From: Siphlonurus alternatus
Lineage: Eukaryota > Arthropoda > Insecta > Ephemeroptera > Siphlonuridae
Assembly: GCA_949825025.1 (NCBI GenBank)
Contig: OX463788.1
Span: 25,872,069-25,936,068 of the forward strand
Length of the DNA stretch: 64,000 bases
Reading direction: 5' to 3'
The position numbers and the translations under genes were made by a program. Positions 1 through 13,195 of this stretch are shown here, piece by piece (position 1 is the stretch's first letter; each line of letters starts with the position of its first letter). The notes beneath the pieces are model-generated. The model had not been told where the DNA came from. It worked only from the letters and a program-made list of their open reading frames with translations, and ran no database searches.

Positions 1-303
1 GCAGAAATGAATAGATGGTACCAAATTATGCTACTCTGAATTTTTTCAGATTTTTTTGAGACCCGGAACTATTTTTAAATAATTATTGAAAGTCCTGTGA
101 TTTCAGTTGGCACCCCTGCAGCCTTAATAAAAAGGATAGAGACTGGAAACCTATTGACGCCTCCAGGGGGCGTGGCCGCACTTTCAATAATTATTTAAAA
201 ATAGTTCTGGGTCTCAAAAAAATCTGAAAAAATTCAGAGTAGCATAATTTGGTACCCTCTATTCATTTCTGCAATAAAAAAATTTCATGTATGTTGTCCA
301 TTG
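1..303. mobile_element. Foldback MITE, subfamily 1, left end outside window
   Basis: The two halves are inverted copies of each other: GCAGAAATGAATAGA at the start returns as TCTATTCATTTCTGC at 259-273, and the ~95-bp arms flank a short centre at about 100-185. The right end runs on to GTTGTCCATTG, as in the complete copy at 9811-10144. No coding capacity, so non-autonomous. Superfamily not assigned. Confidence 0.85.
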
Positions 304-884
304 TATAATAATACTAATATGCTTAATATCGTAGGATTAAACTAAAAAAACATATGTGTCTTTGCCTATAAGAAAATGAATAATTTAATTAAAAACATTT
401 TTTCTTTAGTACTGAATAGTGATGTATGTACATACATAGTTATAATACAAGACGATCAAATAACTTTCATATTGACTTTACTAGAACTAATCTAGGAAAA
501 TTCTCAATTATGTCCAAAGCCATTCATTTACATAATAATATAATGGCTTACCGGAAAATATAAAATGATCATCATCTGTTAAAATATTCACAGATAATGT
601 TAAAATGTATTTTAATTCACACCAATTTTCTATAAATAATAATAATAGCTCAAAGGAAAAAATTCTTTATCAGTATACTATGCTTATAACATTAATATAT
701 TGGTAATCAAATGTACCATGCATGTATTTTCATTTTAGGTTACATTCTGACTTTGTTTCTTTGTTTTGTATTGCATTTTTTGTTTTTCTTTCTCTCTGAC
801 AATTGAATTTTTTTAGTTGCTTTTCTTACTTTTTTATATTTTTTTTGAAAAATATTTGTTTTACCTTCCGCATTAGCGCATTAT
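304..884. other. AT-rich stretch, nothing recognised
   Basis: No ORF of note, no RNA gene and no repeat seen apart from short A and T runs. Confidence 0.6.
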
Positions 885-1085
885 ACTTTATGCTTAATAT
901 TTTTAATATTTTATATTGCACATAATGTCTATTGTTACCTGTGTCCTGTGTCTCTGCTATCAAGCCAGTTTAAATGTCTTTTTTCCCCTCTACTCGAGCT
1001 TAAAGCTCATAGAGGCAAAAAAGTATACAAATTATGACATTCTAATACAGTATGTTGTATTCTATAATCTTGAATAAAAAAAAAT
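885..1085 (+). mobile_element. LINE 3' end (5'-truncated retrotransposon)
   Basis: This segment is shared with 30285-30470, notably the motif GAGCTTAAAGCTCATAGAGG, and both copies end in TGAATAAAAA-type tails. A conserved 3' untranslated region, a polyadenylation-like AATAAA and an A-rich tail are what a 5'-truncated non-LTR retrotransposon leaves behind. No coding sequence survives here and the clade cannot be named. Confidence 0.6.
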
Positions 1086-1358
1086 ACTAATTTAACTACT
1101 TTACATAAATTGCAGATAAAAAATTACTCAACATTTCAAAATTACACTGTAATGGACAACCTACATGATTTTTTATTATATATTTGGATAGTATTGGATA
1201 CATAGATAGACAGGATAAATGGAGTACTTTTCAAGTTATGCAATATTGTCATGACAATGAATGATTTTTTTTTTTTAATCCTCTAACACCTCTCAAAATT
1301 GAGGAAAAAGGGCCTGTGACATAGTTATGTAACACGCCTTTTGTGCTTGTGTTTAAGA

Positions 1359-1775
1359 GGTCGAGCGTGGCGCAGTGCATTAATTGACCGGTTCTCGTTA
1401 GATTACCGAAGTCAGGCTACGTCGAGCGTGGTTGGTACTTGGATGTGTGACCGTTCAAGTAAAAAATATGCTGCTCCCTTCCTGGGGTAAATTCGTCTCG
1501 CTTTCCACCCAGTGCAGTGATGTACTTGTGTGTGGTTCCCCAGGCTTTGGACATCGCTTTGGTCCATTGAGAAAAAGTGGAGGTGTCCGTCCTGACTGAG
1601 GTTTTCCACGGTTCCCTCAGTCTCACCTCAGCGAATGCTGCATGGGACGCGTAACAGGCCGTGGCCACCATCCGTTCCCTACCTTATCCCTATAATATAT
1701 ACCCATGCATTACTACCCCGCCGCGAGCTGTTAAGCTTTTAGGGGTGTATCCTTGTAAAAAAAAAAAAAAATAAA
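1359..1775 (+). mobile_element. 5S-rRNA-derived SINE, copy 1
   Basis: The head at about 1371-1455 resembles the internal promoter region of 5S rRNA: TCTCGTTAGATTACCGAAGT followed by GGTTGGTACTTGGATG. It aligns with 51903-52309 across head and body (shared GTGTGGTTCCCCAGGCTTTG-type block, then a TGAGGTTTTCCACGG-type block) and ends in an A run at 1757-1771. A 5S-like head, unrelated body and A-rich tail define a SINE3-type element, presumably transcribed by RNA polymerase III and moved by a LINE. This copy is more diverged than the second. Confidence 0.75.
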
Positions 1776-3336
1776 AAATTATGATTATGATGTCATAGCG
1801 TTTTTCAGAATAATTTTAAGGGTACTGTCAGAAAGTTAAAAAAAAAATGAAAATATGTAACTCTATATAGGTCTTCTATCCAAATATAAAAGAAATTCAT
1901 GCAGGTGGTTCATTGATTCCAAACACAATAGCATGATTCTAGAAAGTAATATGAACAATTTGAGGTCTATAGTGCTTACAAATTTAAAGAAACTTGGCAT
2001 CTTGAAAAAAAATATTGACTTTGCCATATAATATGCCATATAACATATAACCATTAATACAAGTGCAACATAAGTTATTTATTTACTTTTTTGTAGTATA
2101 GTTATGATAGAAAGTATATTGCAATAATGAAGAATACACTAATTGTCTTAGTTTCGGAATTATTATTTGAAGATCTCCCTGGTATATAGTGACAATAGGA
2201 AACCACAGAAAATTATCATCATTGGCAAAAGTAATCGGCACCAAAGTGAATTTAAGCACCTCCAAAATGATACAGTGTTAGACTTTGCCACTCGGGGTAC
2301 ATAAATAATCACACGCTCAAGCTGAATTCAATCTGGTGTGGACTCAGTTACTGCAACCATGCAAGCTCCGGAGTCCGGAGCTTCGCCGGTCCGGGGACAA
2401 TCCAACAAGTCAGCAAGTGTGACACAAAACGGACCGTGCCACACTTGGCTCCTCGTTGTGCCGTACGGTACGTATTTTTAAGCATTGAAGTTCGACTACT
2501 GTACGCAGTGAATATTTTGTACAGAACGCATTAATATACATTTTTATGAAATTTTCGAGTTACTGTTTTTATTCTAATAATGTAAGGAAATCTTGTAATA
2601 ATTAATTTGATTTTATATTTTATATAATATACTTACTTTCTCATTTTTTTTTTTTTTTTTTTTTACGAACGCTGTCAATATTATTATTATTATTTTTTTT
2701 TTAAATTTTTTGCATGAAGGATTGTTTGAATAGATTTTTGCAAAAGATGCTGAAATTTTCTTGTAAGTAAAAATTGAATGCAATGAATAAAAAAGTTGTA
2801 TAGTGTGTAATTTAGGCTTAAACTTATACTGTCTAACTCTAAACTAACAAGTAGTGTTTCTTACGCGAGTAAGATGAAGCTATCTTCTTTCGCTCGAAAG
2901 TCGTCGGCGCAATTAAATCTTAAAAATTTCCTGTCATTCGAATTTCATCTAATTTCATCTGATAGGAATAGGCTTAGCTGCCAACCACGTATAATTTAAT
3001 TCCAATTCAGGCTATAAGAAAATCAAATCGAATACTCGTCATAGCTCCTTGAAAAACGTCAAAGAAATTAAATTTTAATGATAAAGTTTGCTCTCTAAAA
3101 ATTTCTTTATTATTAATATTATAAAAATTCAGTGTAAAGCATTCTTTTAGAGAAGTAGGTGAGGAGAAATTTATAAGCATTTTAATTCAATTTTTATACA
3201 GAATTTTAAATAATAATATATTGTGCTGAATTTTAATGTAAAAAATATTTTTTATTTGTAATATAATGAAATTCTTTCTCCGTAATATTTAATAGTGAAG
3301 CATAATGAATTAAATGAATCACATTAAAATAAAAAC

Positions 3337-3338
<2 letters not shown>
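1776..3338. other. Mostly AT-rich, no gene recognised
   Basis: Contains a T run at 2645-2664 and a more GC-rich patch at 2330-2470 with several CCGG and GGAGC repeats but no ORF or RNA fold that I recognise. Confidence 0.55.

Positions 3339-3369
<31 letters not shown>
3339..3369. repeat. (TA)n microsatellite, probable SINE tail
   Basis: Uninterrupted TA dinucleotides immediately at the 3' end of the minus-strand SINE next to it, so it probably began as that element's simple-repeat tail. Confidence 0.85.
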
Positions 3370-3372
<3 letters not shown>

Positions 3373-3706
3373 CCCTTGACACCATTTTACCCTTTCAGGT
3401 GTGGCCAGGCCGATATTTAGCCTTGTCAGTAGGAGTTATCTTTTGACCATGCTGGGGCTTACCAGGCTTCCAGAACCCTTTCCTGCACTCTTCTGGGCTC
3501 CTACTACCAGATCTGTGCAGCCTGCAGTGGCAGTGCAAGACTGCAGGGCAGCGGAGTATAGACAGCTGTAAGCTGCCTTCCTCCTACCAACTCCATAATC
3601 TAGTAATCAGTCACACCCATCCCAAGTCACGAAAAGTCTGCCGTGTTCGGGAATCGGGACCTCTCGGACCTGAGTCAGAGGTACTAACCACTACACTACA
3701 GAGCGG
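3370..3706 (-). mobile_element. tRNA-derived SINE
   Basis: Read on the minus strand the element starts with a tRNA-like head: an A-box-like TAGTGTAGTGGTTAGT (about 3678-3699), an anticodon-arm-like segment, and a B-box-like GGTCCCGATTCCC (about 3643-3660). A ~250-bp body of unknown origin follows, ending in (TA)n at the left. Head, tRNA-unrelated body and simple tail are the classic layout of an RNA polymerase III SINE. There is no intact tRNA cloverleaf, so it is not a functional tRNA gene. Confidence 0.75.
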
Positions 3707-4246
3707 ATTATATATATGTATTGTAACAGTTAAAATTTATTTTATTTTTTTGTTCATTATGTATATTTGTTTCATTGTTCGTGTTTCCTCTATTTTTTTT
3801 TTTTTTTTTTTTTAATTTCTACACATCATGTCTTATTGTAGAGCAGCGAGAATTATTGGTTAATTGTTAAAGTAAAAATTGAATGTACTCCTCGTATTTG
3901 AAAATCTTTTCTCACAAATAAAATGAATATATAGATGTCCGTAAAAACATTAACACATCAACGCTACGGTCACCGTCTCTGATAGAGAAGTTTCCAAGGG
4001 CACCGACTTACTGTAGGTAAATTGTACTGTTAGCCAAGTAAACCAATCATAGATACATTATTTCACATTATTACATCACATTATTATCTATTGCAGTAGC
4101 GTTGTAATTATAGACTATTCAAATCTAGATAATTTCTGTAACCTTAATTTTAAAGTTCTGTACTATTCCTAGATCATCACTGCATGATTAATCTGATCAT
4201 CTTCCATTCTATTTTATTAAGTCATAAAACAAAAGTATATATAAAT
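3707..4246. other. AT-rich stretch, nothing recognised
   Basis: T run near 3795-3813; otherwise no gene, RNA or repeat boundary seen. Confidence 0.55.
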
Positions 4247-5034
4247 CAGAGCGTACTTGAGTAGGAGGCCAAAACCCAGCCGGCGCGATCGTCATCTGTC
4301 GAGACATTAGCCGTCCGGAATTTAAAAAAATAACATGCAATGTAATCGGGAGGACATATTTTTTTTTAAATATTTACTTGATATATTAATGAAGGTGTCT
4401 TGTAGTGCGATAATACTTCAATGTAGTCTCCCGTTTGCTAATTATTTTATTTAGTTCATAAATATCATACTTCTTGAGAAATAAGACGGTAAAGTTAGGG
4501 CGGGAACTTGGTTCTATCTTCCAAGCTTTAGTAATGTATCATGACGTCACGAAATATTGAAATTACAAACGTACTTGAATCAACTTTCATACATTATTTT
4601 CGATGTAGTAAATAACTTTACTTGATATATACAAAGTATAGAAAATGCAATTAAGTAAAGTGAAAGTCACTCGCTATGAAGAAAGGCTTTCAATGTTCAT
4701 ATGACGTCATCGCCAGTAAACTGACTTTTATTACTTCGCGCATGCCGGCGCATGCGCAGATGTAACAGAAGTAGCAGAAGTCGGGTTCATAAAAGTTTAA
4801 TTTAAGTGTATTAATATTGTTTTTGCGTGAAAAAAAGGTTGTCCAGTAAGATTAAACTATATTAGAGTTAAACTTGTTTCATTTTGAAAACTCTAGCATA
4901 CAGCGTAATTGTCGTAAACCGCGACCAAAGTGAAGTCCTCTCCCATTTGATTACACGCAAACCTGCTGCTCAGTAGGACGGCTATTGAAAAGTGGGCGCG
5001 GTCGTGTTGTGGCCTTCTACTCAAGTTCGCTCTG
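4247..5034. mobile_element. hAT-like MITE, 788 bp
   Basis: Terminal inverted repeats of about 75 bp start CAGAGCGTACTTGAGTAG at the left and end CTACTCAAGTTCGCTCTG at the right. Both ends abut the same 7-bp direct repeat TATAAAT (4240-4246 and 5035-5041), with a C beyond the right copy that could make it 8 bp. CAGNG-type termini with a 7-8 bp duplication point to hAT; a P-type element is less likely. No transposase is encoded. Confidence 0.8.
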
Positions 5035-5702
5035 TATAAATCATCTTGTTCAAATAATGCATTCTGATTGGTCTGTGGAATCTAATTTATTTTTCCCGCG
5101 CAAAACTTTGTCTACCATAGAAACATAGCCCTCTAGTGGGGGTAGAAATATTTTTCCACGCGTAAGTTTTTAGGTCAAAAGGTCAACTTTTATTTTTCGT
5201 ACGGAGGGATTTGGTCAAATTTTCAATACTTAATTCATTGCATTAATTTATTTTCACTGTAATTTCTTTATCATTTAGCTATTGTCTGCTTTACAAAAAT
5301 TAATTATGTATTTATAATGTCATGTTTGTATATCTTGCGTACAAAAACATCATCATCAGCAGCAGTGAAAAGAAATGAAAAACCGTCCATCCCAAACTAG
5401 CTTCATAATGCCATGGAACGACGTGGCAGGCTTTAGGATGGCACGGGTTGCTGATCCATATTTTATTAAATAGAGAGCATTGTTGAGGTGCTTGCTGTGA
5501 CTGCGGTGACGGCGGTGCTACGAGCCCTGGCACGGGAACCATTTTCATGATTACTTCCAGCTTTTCACTACTATATATTACATAAAAAATAAATTTATTT
5601 CATATGTGAATAAATTTATACATATAATATACGCAATGTACTGTATTCAATATTCGGATATAGAGTATATACTGATTTTTATTCTTTAGAATTACATGTA
5701 TC

Positions 5703-5708
<6 letters not shown>

Positions 5709-5761
<53 letters not shown>
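5709..5761. repeat. (TA)n microsatellite
   Basis: About 26 uninterrupted TA units. It produces spurious YIYIYI reading frames. Confidence 0.95.
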
Positions 5762-5807
5762 TTGATTATTGTATTGTTGTACACTCGAAGAAGAGAAACT
5801 CATAATG

Positions 5808-5867
5808 GTGGAACAATTACGTCATGAGAATGAACCAGTGGAACAATTACGTCATGAGAATGAACCA
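5808..5867. repeat. Perfect 30-bp tandem duplication
   Basis: The 30-bp unit beginning GTGGAACAATTACGTCATGA occurs twice without mismatch. Each unit carries TTACGTCA, a CRE/ATF-like octamer. It also reads as ten codons repeated in a short plus-strand ORF (5769-5960), which I do not regard as a gene. Confidence 0.85.
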
Positions 5868-6074
5868 GTATATAGACGAGCGACTGCTCCTGGTGCTACT
5901 GCTTCCAGCTATCATCCCTTCAGTATACAGAAAAAAAAGTTTGTTACAAATGAATTTTAGCCTTGTTGTGGTGCTCTCATTGTGTGCATGGTGAAAGAAA
6001 AAAAAAAGTTACCATTGGGGATTGCGCGGGCGTTGAGGTAGTGACGAGTGAACCAGCGAGTGAACCAGCGAGTG

Positions 6075-7183
<1,109 letters not shown>

Positions 7184-7184
7184 G

Positions 7185-7267
<83 letters not shown>
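7184..7267. repeat. Compound (TA)n-(TG)n microsatellite
   Basis: TA units run into TGTA and then about 25 TG units that stop at the GTTGGCATCC terminus of the next foldback element. The opposite end of that element abuts (AT)n, so this was probably a TA-rich insertion site. Confidence 0.9.
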
Positions 7268-7270
<3 letters not shown>

Positions 7271-8996
7271 GGCATCCGGACGCGAATTCGCTTCGGACGC
7301 GAAATTTTTGTTCCCAACGCGTTGGGATCATGCGAAAATTCCAAGAAGCGAAATTCGCGTTCGGAGCATCGCAATTTTGATCCCAACGCGTTGGGCACTT
7401 CAGCAAAATTCCCAACGCGTTGGGATCAAAATTATTTGATCCCAACGCGTTCGAAACAAACGAGAATGGTCTCAACGCGTTGTGAATAATGTGAAAAACG
7501 TCCAATGCGTTCAGAACAAAATTAAGATGTTTTTTAATGATTTCCATGACGCGAAATTGATGGCGAGAAAGTCAAACTCATTGAAATTTGAAATAGGATG
7601 AGTATCGCGGTTCGCGGTGAACATTAATAAATTAACAACGTAATATTTTCGTAATATGCTAATTAATTAATTAATTAATTGAAACGTAAGAATAAAAGAA
7701 TAAAAAAAAATAGGGTCGTATTATGAATAAGAAAACAGCACTTACCTTTCAAAAAATCATACAAAATATAAAGCATATAAAAATAAAATATCATATTGCA
7801 TATAAAATTCAATATTGTTTTCACAATTTTTTTACAGCAGTATAAAAAAACACCTCTCTATAATTATTATTGTTACACTGCAGCAAAGAATCATTTGTCC
7901 ATGTTTTTAGGCATTAACCAACACGACAGCACCGCACACAAATAAGAAGTGAAATGACTTAAATTTACATGCTTGACCTTTGTAATAACCTGTATCCAAA
8001 TATAATCAACAATTGAGTACCAAAGGTCACAAGGATATCAATTATCTTATTATTATTTTTTTTAAATTGACAATTATATAAATAAAATAAATTTACTAAT
8101 TTCATGTCAAATTCATAATGAATCACGTCATTTCATTTTACAAATTGATGGAAATTTAATATTGTGTAATGTAACTCAAATTAAGTCTTCTGCTCGTTGT
8201 TAGTAAATACAGTATTGTTGTGTAATGTCTGTCGCGTGAAAAGAAAAACATGGGACGGGGTTGTTGATTAACATGTTAACTTATGGAAAATGACCGTTAA
8301 TTATGAAGTTGAAACGGTTAACTAGTGCCAACAATGCTATTATGCCTAAAAATATGTACAAATGTTTCTTCGTTGCAGTGTAAAAATAATAATAATAGAG
8401 AGAAGTGTTTTTTATACTGCTGAAAAAAATTGTTAAGACAATATTGAATTTTATGCAATATAATATTTTATTTTTATATGCTTTGTATTTTGTATGATTT
8501 TTTGAAAGGTAAGTGCTGTTTTCTTATTCATAATACGACCCTATTTTTTTGTTCTTCCATTCTTACGTTTCAATTAATTAATTAATTAATTGATTAATTA
8601 ATTGGCATATTACGAAAATATTACGTTGTTAATTTATTAATGTTCACCGCGAACCGCGATACTCATCCTATTTCAAATTTCAATGAGTTTGACTTTCTCG
8701 CCATCAATTTCGCGTCATGGAAATCATTAAAAAACATCTTAATTTTGTTCCGAACGCATTGGACGTTTTTCACATTGTTCACAACGCGTTGGGACCATTC
8801 TCGTTTGTTCCGAACGCGTTGGAATCAAATAATTTTGATCCCAACGCGTTGGGAATTTTGCTGAAGTGCCCAACGCGTTGGGAGCAAAATTGCGATGCTC
8901 CGAACGCGAATTTCGCTTCTTGGAATTTTCGCATGATCCCAACGCGTTGGGAACAAAAATTTCGCGTCCGAAGCGAATTCGCGTCCGGATGCCAAC
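7268..8996. mobile_element. 1.73-kb foldback element with CCCAACGCGTTGGG arrays
   Basis: The ends are GTTGGCATCCGGACGCG and its reverse complement. The arms (about 7268-7914 and 8338-8996) are near-identical inverted copies about 650 bp long, around a ~420-bp AT-rich loop. The outer ~250 bp of each arm holds repeated palindromes CCCAACGCGTTGGG or close variants; in the left arm they start at 7382, 7411, 7441, 7471 and 7501, a 30-bp step. Shared words such as GGAGCATCG link it to the element at 57522-58214. No transposase ORF, so a non-autonomous foldback. It lies between TA-rich microsatellites, so no clear target duplication can be read. Confidence 0.85.
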
Positions 8997-9810
8997 ATAT
9001 ATATATATAGTATATATAAGTAAGGTTTCCTAAATTTATTTACCAACTAAAAATAATGACATTAACCCGTTGATAGTTCCATTACTTTATTTTAAAACAG
9101 TTAAAAAGATATAATACCTACACTAATTTATTTATAATTCTGCAGATCCAAGATATTGTATGTATTCAGAATAAAATTAAATTACAAATTCGTGGAAATA
9201 AGAAAGAATCCCATAGAGACCCTGTGCAGGCGCATTACGACTAGGGACAATTTTTTTTTTCACCCCAACGGCTGCAATAAAAAGTGGGTGCACATCAGGA
9301 AAGGTGGACGCATGTATTTTGTCCTATTCCCTATTCCACGACCGATTCAGGAGGGGTAACCCTTTCCCCTTGTCTACGCCACTGATTGCAGTATAGAGAA
9401 AAGTTCAAAATAAAATTGATTGACGCAATTAAATTGATGATAATAAAATCAACAGATTTTAGATAGTATCTATTTTCAAATTTTCATTCCAAAGATTGTC
9501 TTACACTTGAATGTAAAGTGTATAAAAATATATTACTTTTTTATAATATTAATAAGTTAGCACCCGGATCTAAATTCGGACAATGTAAAAAAGAGGTGAC
9601 AAATCTCCGAAATAAATAAATTTGTCAGCATACTGAATTTCATAAAAATTGTATGGCTTAATATTTTCTTTTCTTTCTCATCCAACCAATCTCTTGCAAA
9701 TTGATCCTCGCACATTCAGAACTTACTCATTTTCAAAATATCTTCATCCTAGCTTAAGAAAGTTTTTTCCCCCTGTAATAAATTTTACAACCTGTTTAAC
9801 ATAATTTGAT
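8997..9810. other. AT-rich, with a possible hAT remnant
   Basis: At 9229-9381 a more GC-rich block begins CAGGCGCATTACGACTAGGG and ends GTCTACGCCACTG, both like hAT termini, but no matching 8-bp duplication is visible. The remainder is featureless. Confidence 0.35.
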
Positions 9811-10144
9811 CAATGGACAACATACATGAAAAAATTTTATTGCTGAAATAAATAGAGGGTACCAAATTATGCTACTCTGAAGTTTTTCAGATTTTTTTTA
9901 GACCTGGAACTATTTTTAAATAATTATTGAAAGTACTGTGATTTCAGTTGGCACCCCTGAATTCTTAATAAAAAGGATAGAGACTGGACGCCTATTGACG
10001 CCTCCAGGGGGCGTGGCCGCACTTTCAATAATTATTTAAAAATAGTTCTGGGTCTCAAAAAAATCTAAAAAAATTCAGAGTAACATAATTTGGTACCCTC
10101 TATTCATTTCTGCAATAAATTTTTTTCATGTATGTTGTCCATTG
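9811..10144. mobile_element. Foldback MITE, subfamily 1, complete copy
   Basis: A 334-bp inverted repeat with ends CAATGGACAACATACATG and its complement. About 140 bp per arm pairs, including GGTACCAAATTATGCTACTC. The centre (CAGTTGGCACCCCTGA, then CGCCTCCAGGGGGCGTGG) matches the copy at 1-303. Arms of subfamily 2 (43493-43822 and 59207-59556) are homologous but end and centre differ. No coding. Confidence 0.88.
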
Positions 10145-11965
10145 TTATAACAAATAATAATAACACAATAAGAACGTTATTGCGATGTATACTTCTGTAA
10201 AATAACTAACAGTATATACAGTGTAGTATATTATAAATATAACCAGAAAATTGTATATGTACTAATGAAGCGAAAAAAATGTGGCTGTGTGAATATGAGC
10301 TTGAACAACACATCTCGATCTCATCGCGTTCATATCTCATATCCCACTTAATTGCTGTGCTCTCCGGGTGTGGGAGGGAAGCAGCGGATTGAAAGGTGGG
10401 GGTTGATGGGGACGACGAGGAGCGAGAGAGGGGATGATTTTACCAGCAGCCCCAGACTGCGTGGAAGAGAGAATGAGAGAGGGAGAGAGAGAGAGAAGAG
10501 CAGAGAACACTTCGCACCAATCAATAGCAATACCCCTGGGGTATGGATATATAAAGCAAGGGTATATTTGCAAATTTAAGGGAAAGGTTTTCACGTTCTA
10601 TAATATTATTTTCCCATATTATAATTACTAAGCATTAACCATGTAATTTATACTTTGTATATTGAGATTTTATTTTGCCTTCTAACAAAACTGCGCTGCA
10701 AAATAATAAAGCTGGAAATAGAGAGTCTCAAAGCATTTTTTAATATTAAAATAAAAAATCTTTAAAGTTTTATGATTTTTTTTTTTTAACTGCGAGTCTA
10801 GCTTGTAGCCAAGTTTTTGTTCATTTGAAAAATAAAGGAAAAGAAAGAGATTGCGAGTGAGAGATCATAATTTTCCTTTGCTGCTCTACAGGTGGTATGA
10901 ATATATTCATCTCTCTCCGAGTTAAGATAACGTCGTCATCGCTTAATATATAGCTTGAACATGACGTCACATCATGGTTCGCCGTTTTAAACAGACCTCC
11001 AATACAACAACCGATTCAAATCGTTAGAATAGGTTTTTATTTCATATTCACGTAATTCAAATAAAAAATTTGAATTCAATATACATACAACTAATCCTTA
11101 TAAAATCACCTCTTTAGAATACCTAATACGGATCGACGGTATTGTACTCTTCTTTTTACTATTTGCTTAAGAAAAATGTCTTCAATGTTTCACAGAGTTG
11201 AAAACTAATACTCATTTGTTGATTTTATCAATGTACAGTAATATATATGACTGACTGATGAGTGCACGCATTTTTAGTCAGTTATCTCGTAGAATTCTTC
11301 TCTTGCAAACGCTGATGATGATGATTCTTCAATAAGAAATACTTTTTAATGAATTAAGGCTGGAAATACAGAAAAGATTTTAAAGTCCATTAAGAATGTG
11401 ACAAATTAATCAAATCAAATTGAAAGATGATTGATTGAATTGAGAATTACAGTGCAAAGGCTTGATACATACAATGTAACGTACTTCTCTACTAATCTTC
11501 ATTATAATTAGCTGATCTTTATGAAGCACATAGTAAGGATACTTTAAATTAAATTTCAGGTCCACCTAAAGTTATTAACTTTGTTATGTCACCGAAATAT
11601 CCATTGCAATTTTCTTAACGGGATTACACAGATATTTTCTCACCATGCACGTCTGTCACTTCGAGATTTACTGCAGGTCTTGTTCACGTCTCTTACACCG
11701 TTTGCTGGTCCCGCTTTTTTAAAATGGAAAGTTTCCAATTTCGAGTGCATGTGAGAATTTACAACAATTTTCTTTTTCTACCTGATATGCTTTAGTATAA
11801 TATCAGTTATGTGTTTGTTGTTTTATCAATTGTTTGACTCTTATTTTATTTACTTTGACGAAGTAGTTCAATATATTATTGTCTGAATTGTATTATTTTC
11901 TTTGGGTGAATGTACGCATTTTGTGTATGGACTTCCATGTTTTACATTCACCAATTGGGTTTAGG
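10145..11965. other. Intergenic, nothing recognised
   Basis: 10340-10520 is GC-richer with GAGAGA-type purine tracts and overlapping short ORFs of low complexity. No splice-supported gene, RNA or repeat was recognised. Confidence 0.5.
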
Positions 11966-12125
<160 letters not shown>

Positions 12126-12876
12126 TATTTTTCCCTCCAAACCGTGTATTTTTTAACCCAATAAACAATTATTATTATTATTACCTGCCGAATTACGTTA
12201 CATATAGACAAGCCAAGATTGTGTCAGATTGTGAAATGGTTAACGTGCGATCACATTAGCTTGAGAATGAGCAGAAAGAGAAAACGACTGACGTAGCATT
12301 TTTCTTTATTTGGTGCGTGGCAAGCGTACCGGCAGCTGGGTCGCATGAGAGAACCAACTAAACACCTCCCTCGCCAAGCATCCGAGCGAGCAAGAGAGCC
12401 GTCAAGATCGCTTACGTCAGGTTATCTTAATTTTGCCTATTCTCAAAAGCGGATCAAGAAGAAGAAGTCAGGTTATCTTGTTCACAGCATAGCGCAAGTG
12501 AAATTCCCAGAATAAGTCACCAATCTTGACGATAAATTCCTATTATATAAGAAGCTTTTCTTAGAAGCACAATATATATCACTAGCTGTAGTATTCATAG
12601 GTTGAAAACTTAATGAACACATTGCTTATAAATCAATGATAACAGTGATAACACAACAGTAGAATGCTAACAATAATATTTAATGCTCTTAATTTAATAT
12701 TTAATGACAGTATAAAGCTTTGAAATTAATTTTAATTGATTTTAATGTGTGGATTTTAACTGCATGTATTTAAAAGAGCCAATTCCTTTAAAATAAACTT
12801 ACTTGTCTCGTAACATTAACTTGTTAATTATCATGGAAACGGAGCTGTCTTGATTTTTTAATAAGGATATTTTACA
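12126..12876. other. Intergenic, nothing recognised
   Basis: A GC-richer patch at 12300-12430 has no ORF or RNA fold that I recognise. Confidence 0.5.
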
Positions 12877-13195
12877 CACACTAAATTTTTAGATGCTGAA
12901 TTGTTTTCAGTACATTATGTCAGTACAAAATTGCTCCAGTTTCGTCTTACATCCAGCACTTTTGACCTATAAAACACTTAATCCAAGTACAAATTTGGTA
13001 CTGAAAAAAGAGAGTCAATTTTTTGTACTTTTTTTGACTCTCTTTTTTCAGTACCAAATTTGTACTTGGAGTAAGTGTTTTATAGGTTAAAAGTGCTGAA
13101 TGTAAGACGAAACTGGAGAAATTTTGTACTGACTAGAGCAATTTTGTACTGACATAAAGTACTGAAACCAATTCAGCATCTAAAAATTTAGTGTG
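12877..13195. mobile_element. 319-bp foldback MITE (CACACTAAA family), copy 1
   Basis: An almost full-length inverted repeat with termini CACACTAAATTTTTAGATGC and its complement, centred near 13020-13030 on a tract that pairs TTGACTCTC with GAGAGTCAA. It is flanked by CA on both sides (12875-12876 and 13196-13197), consistent with a 2-bp target duplication as in the copies at 16700 and 44195. No ORF of its own. Confidence 0.9.

Noticed and set aside
7382..7520. Possible CRISPR array (regular 30-bp spacing)
   Set aside because: There are no spacers: the step is shorter than repeat plus spacer, words are palindromic and mirrored in an inverted arm, and the genome is eukaryotic.
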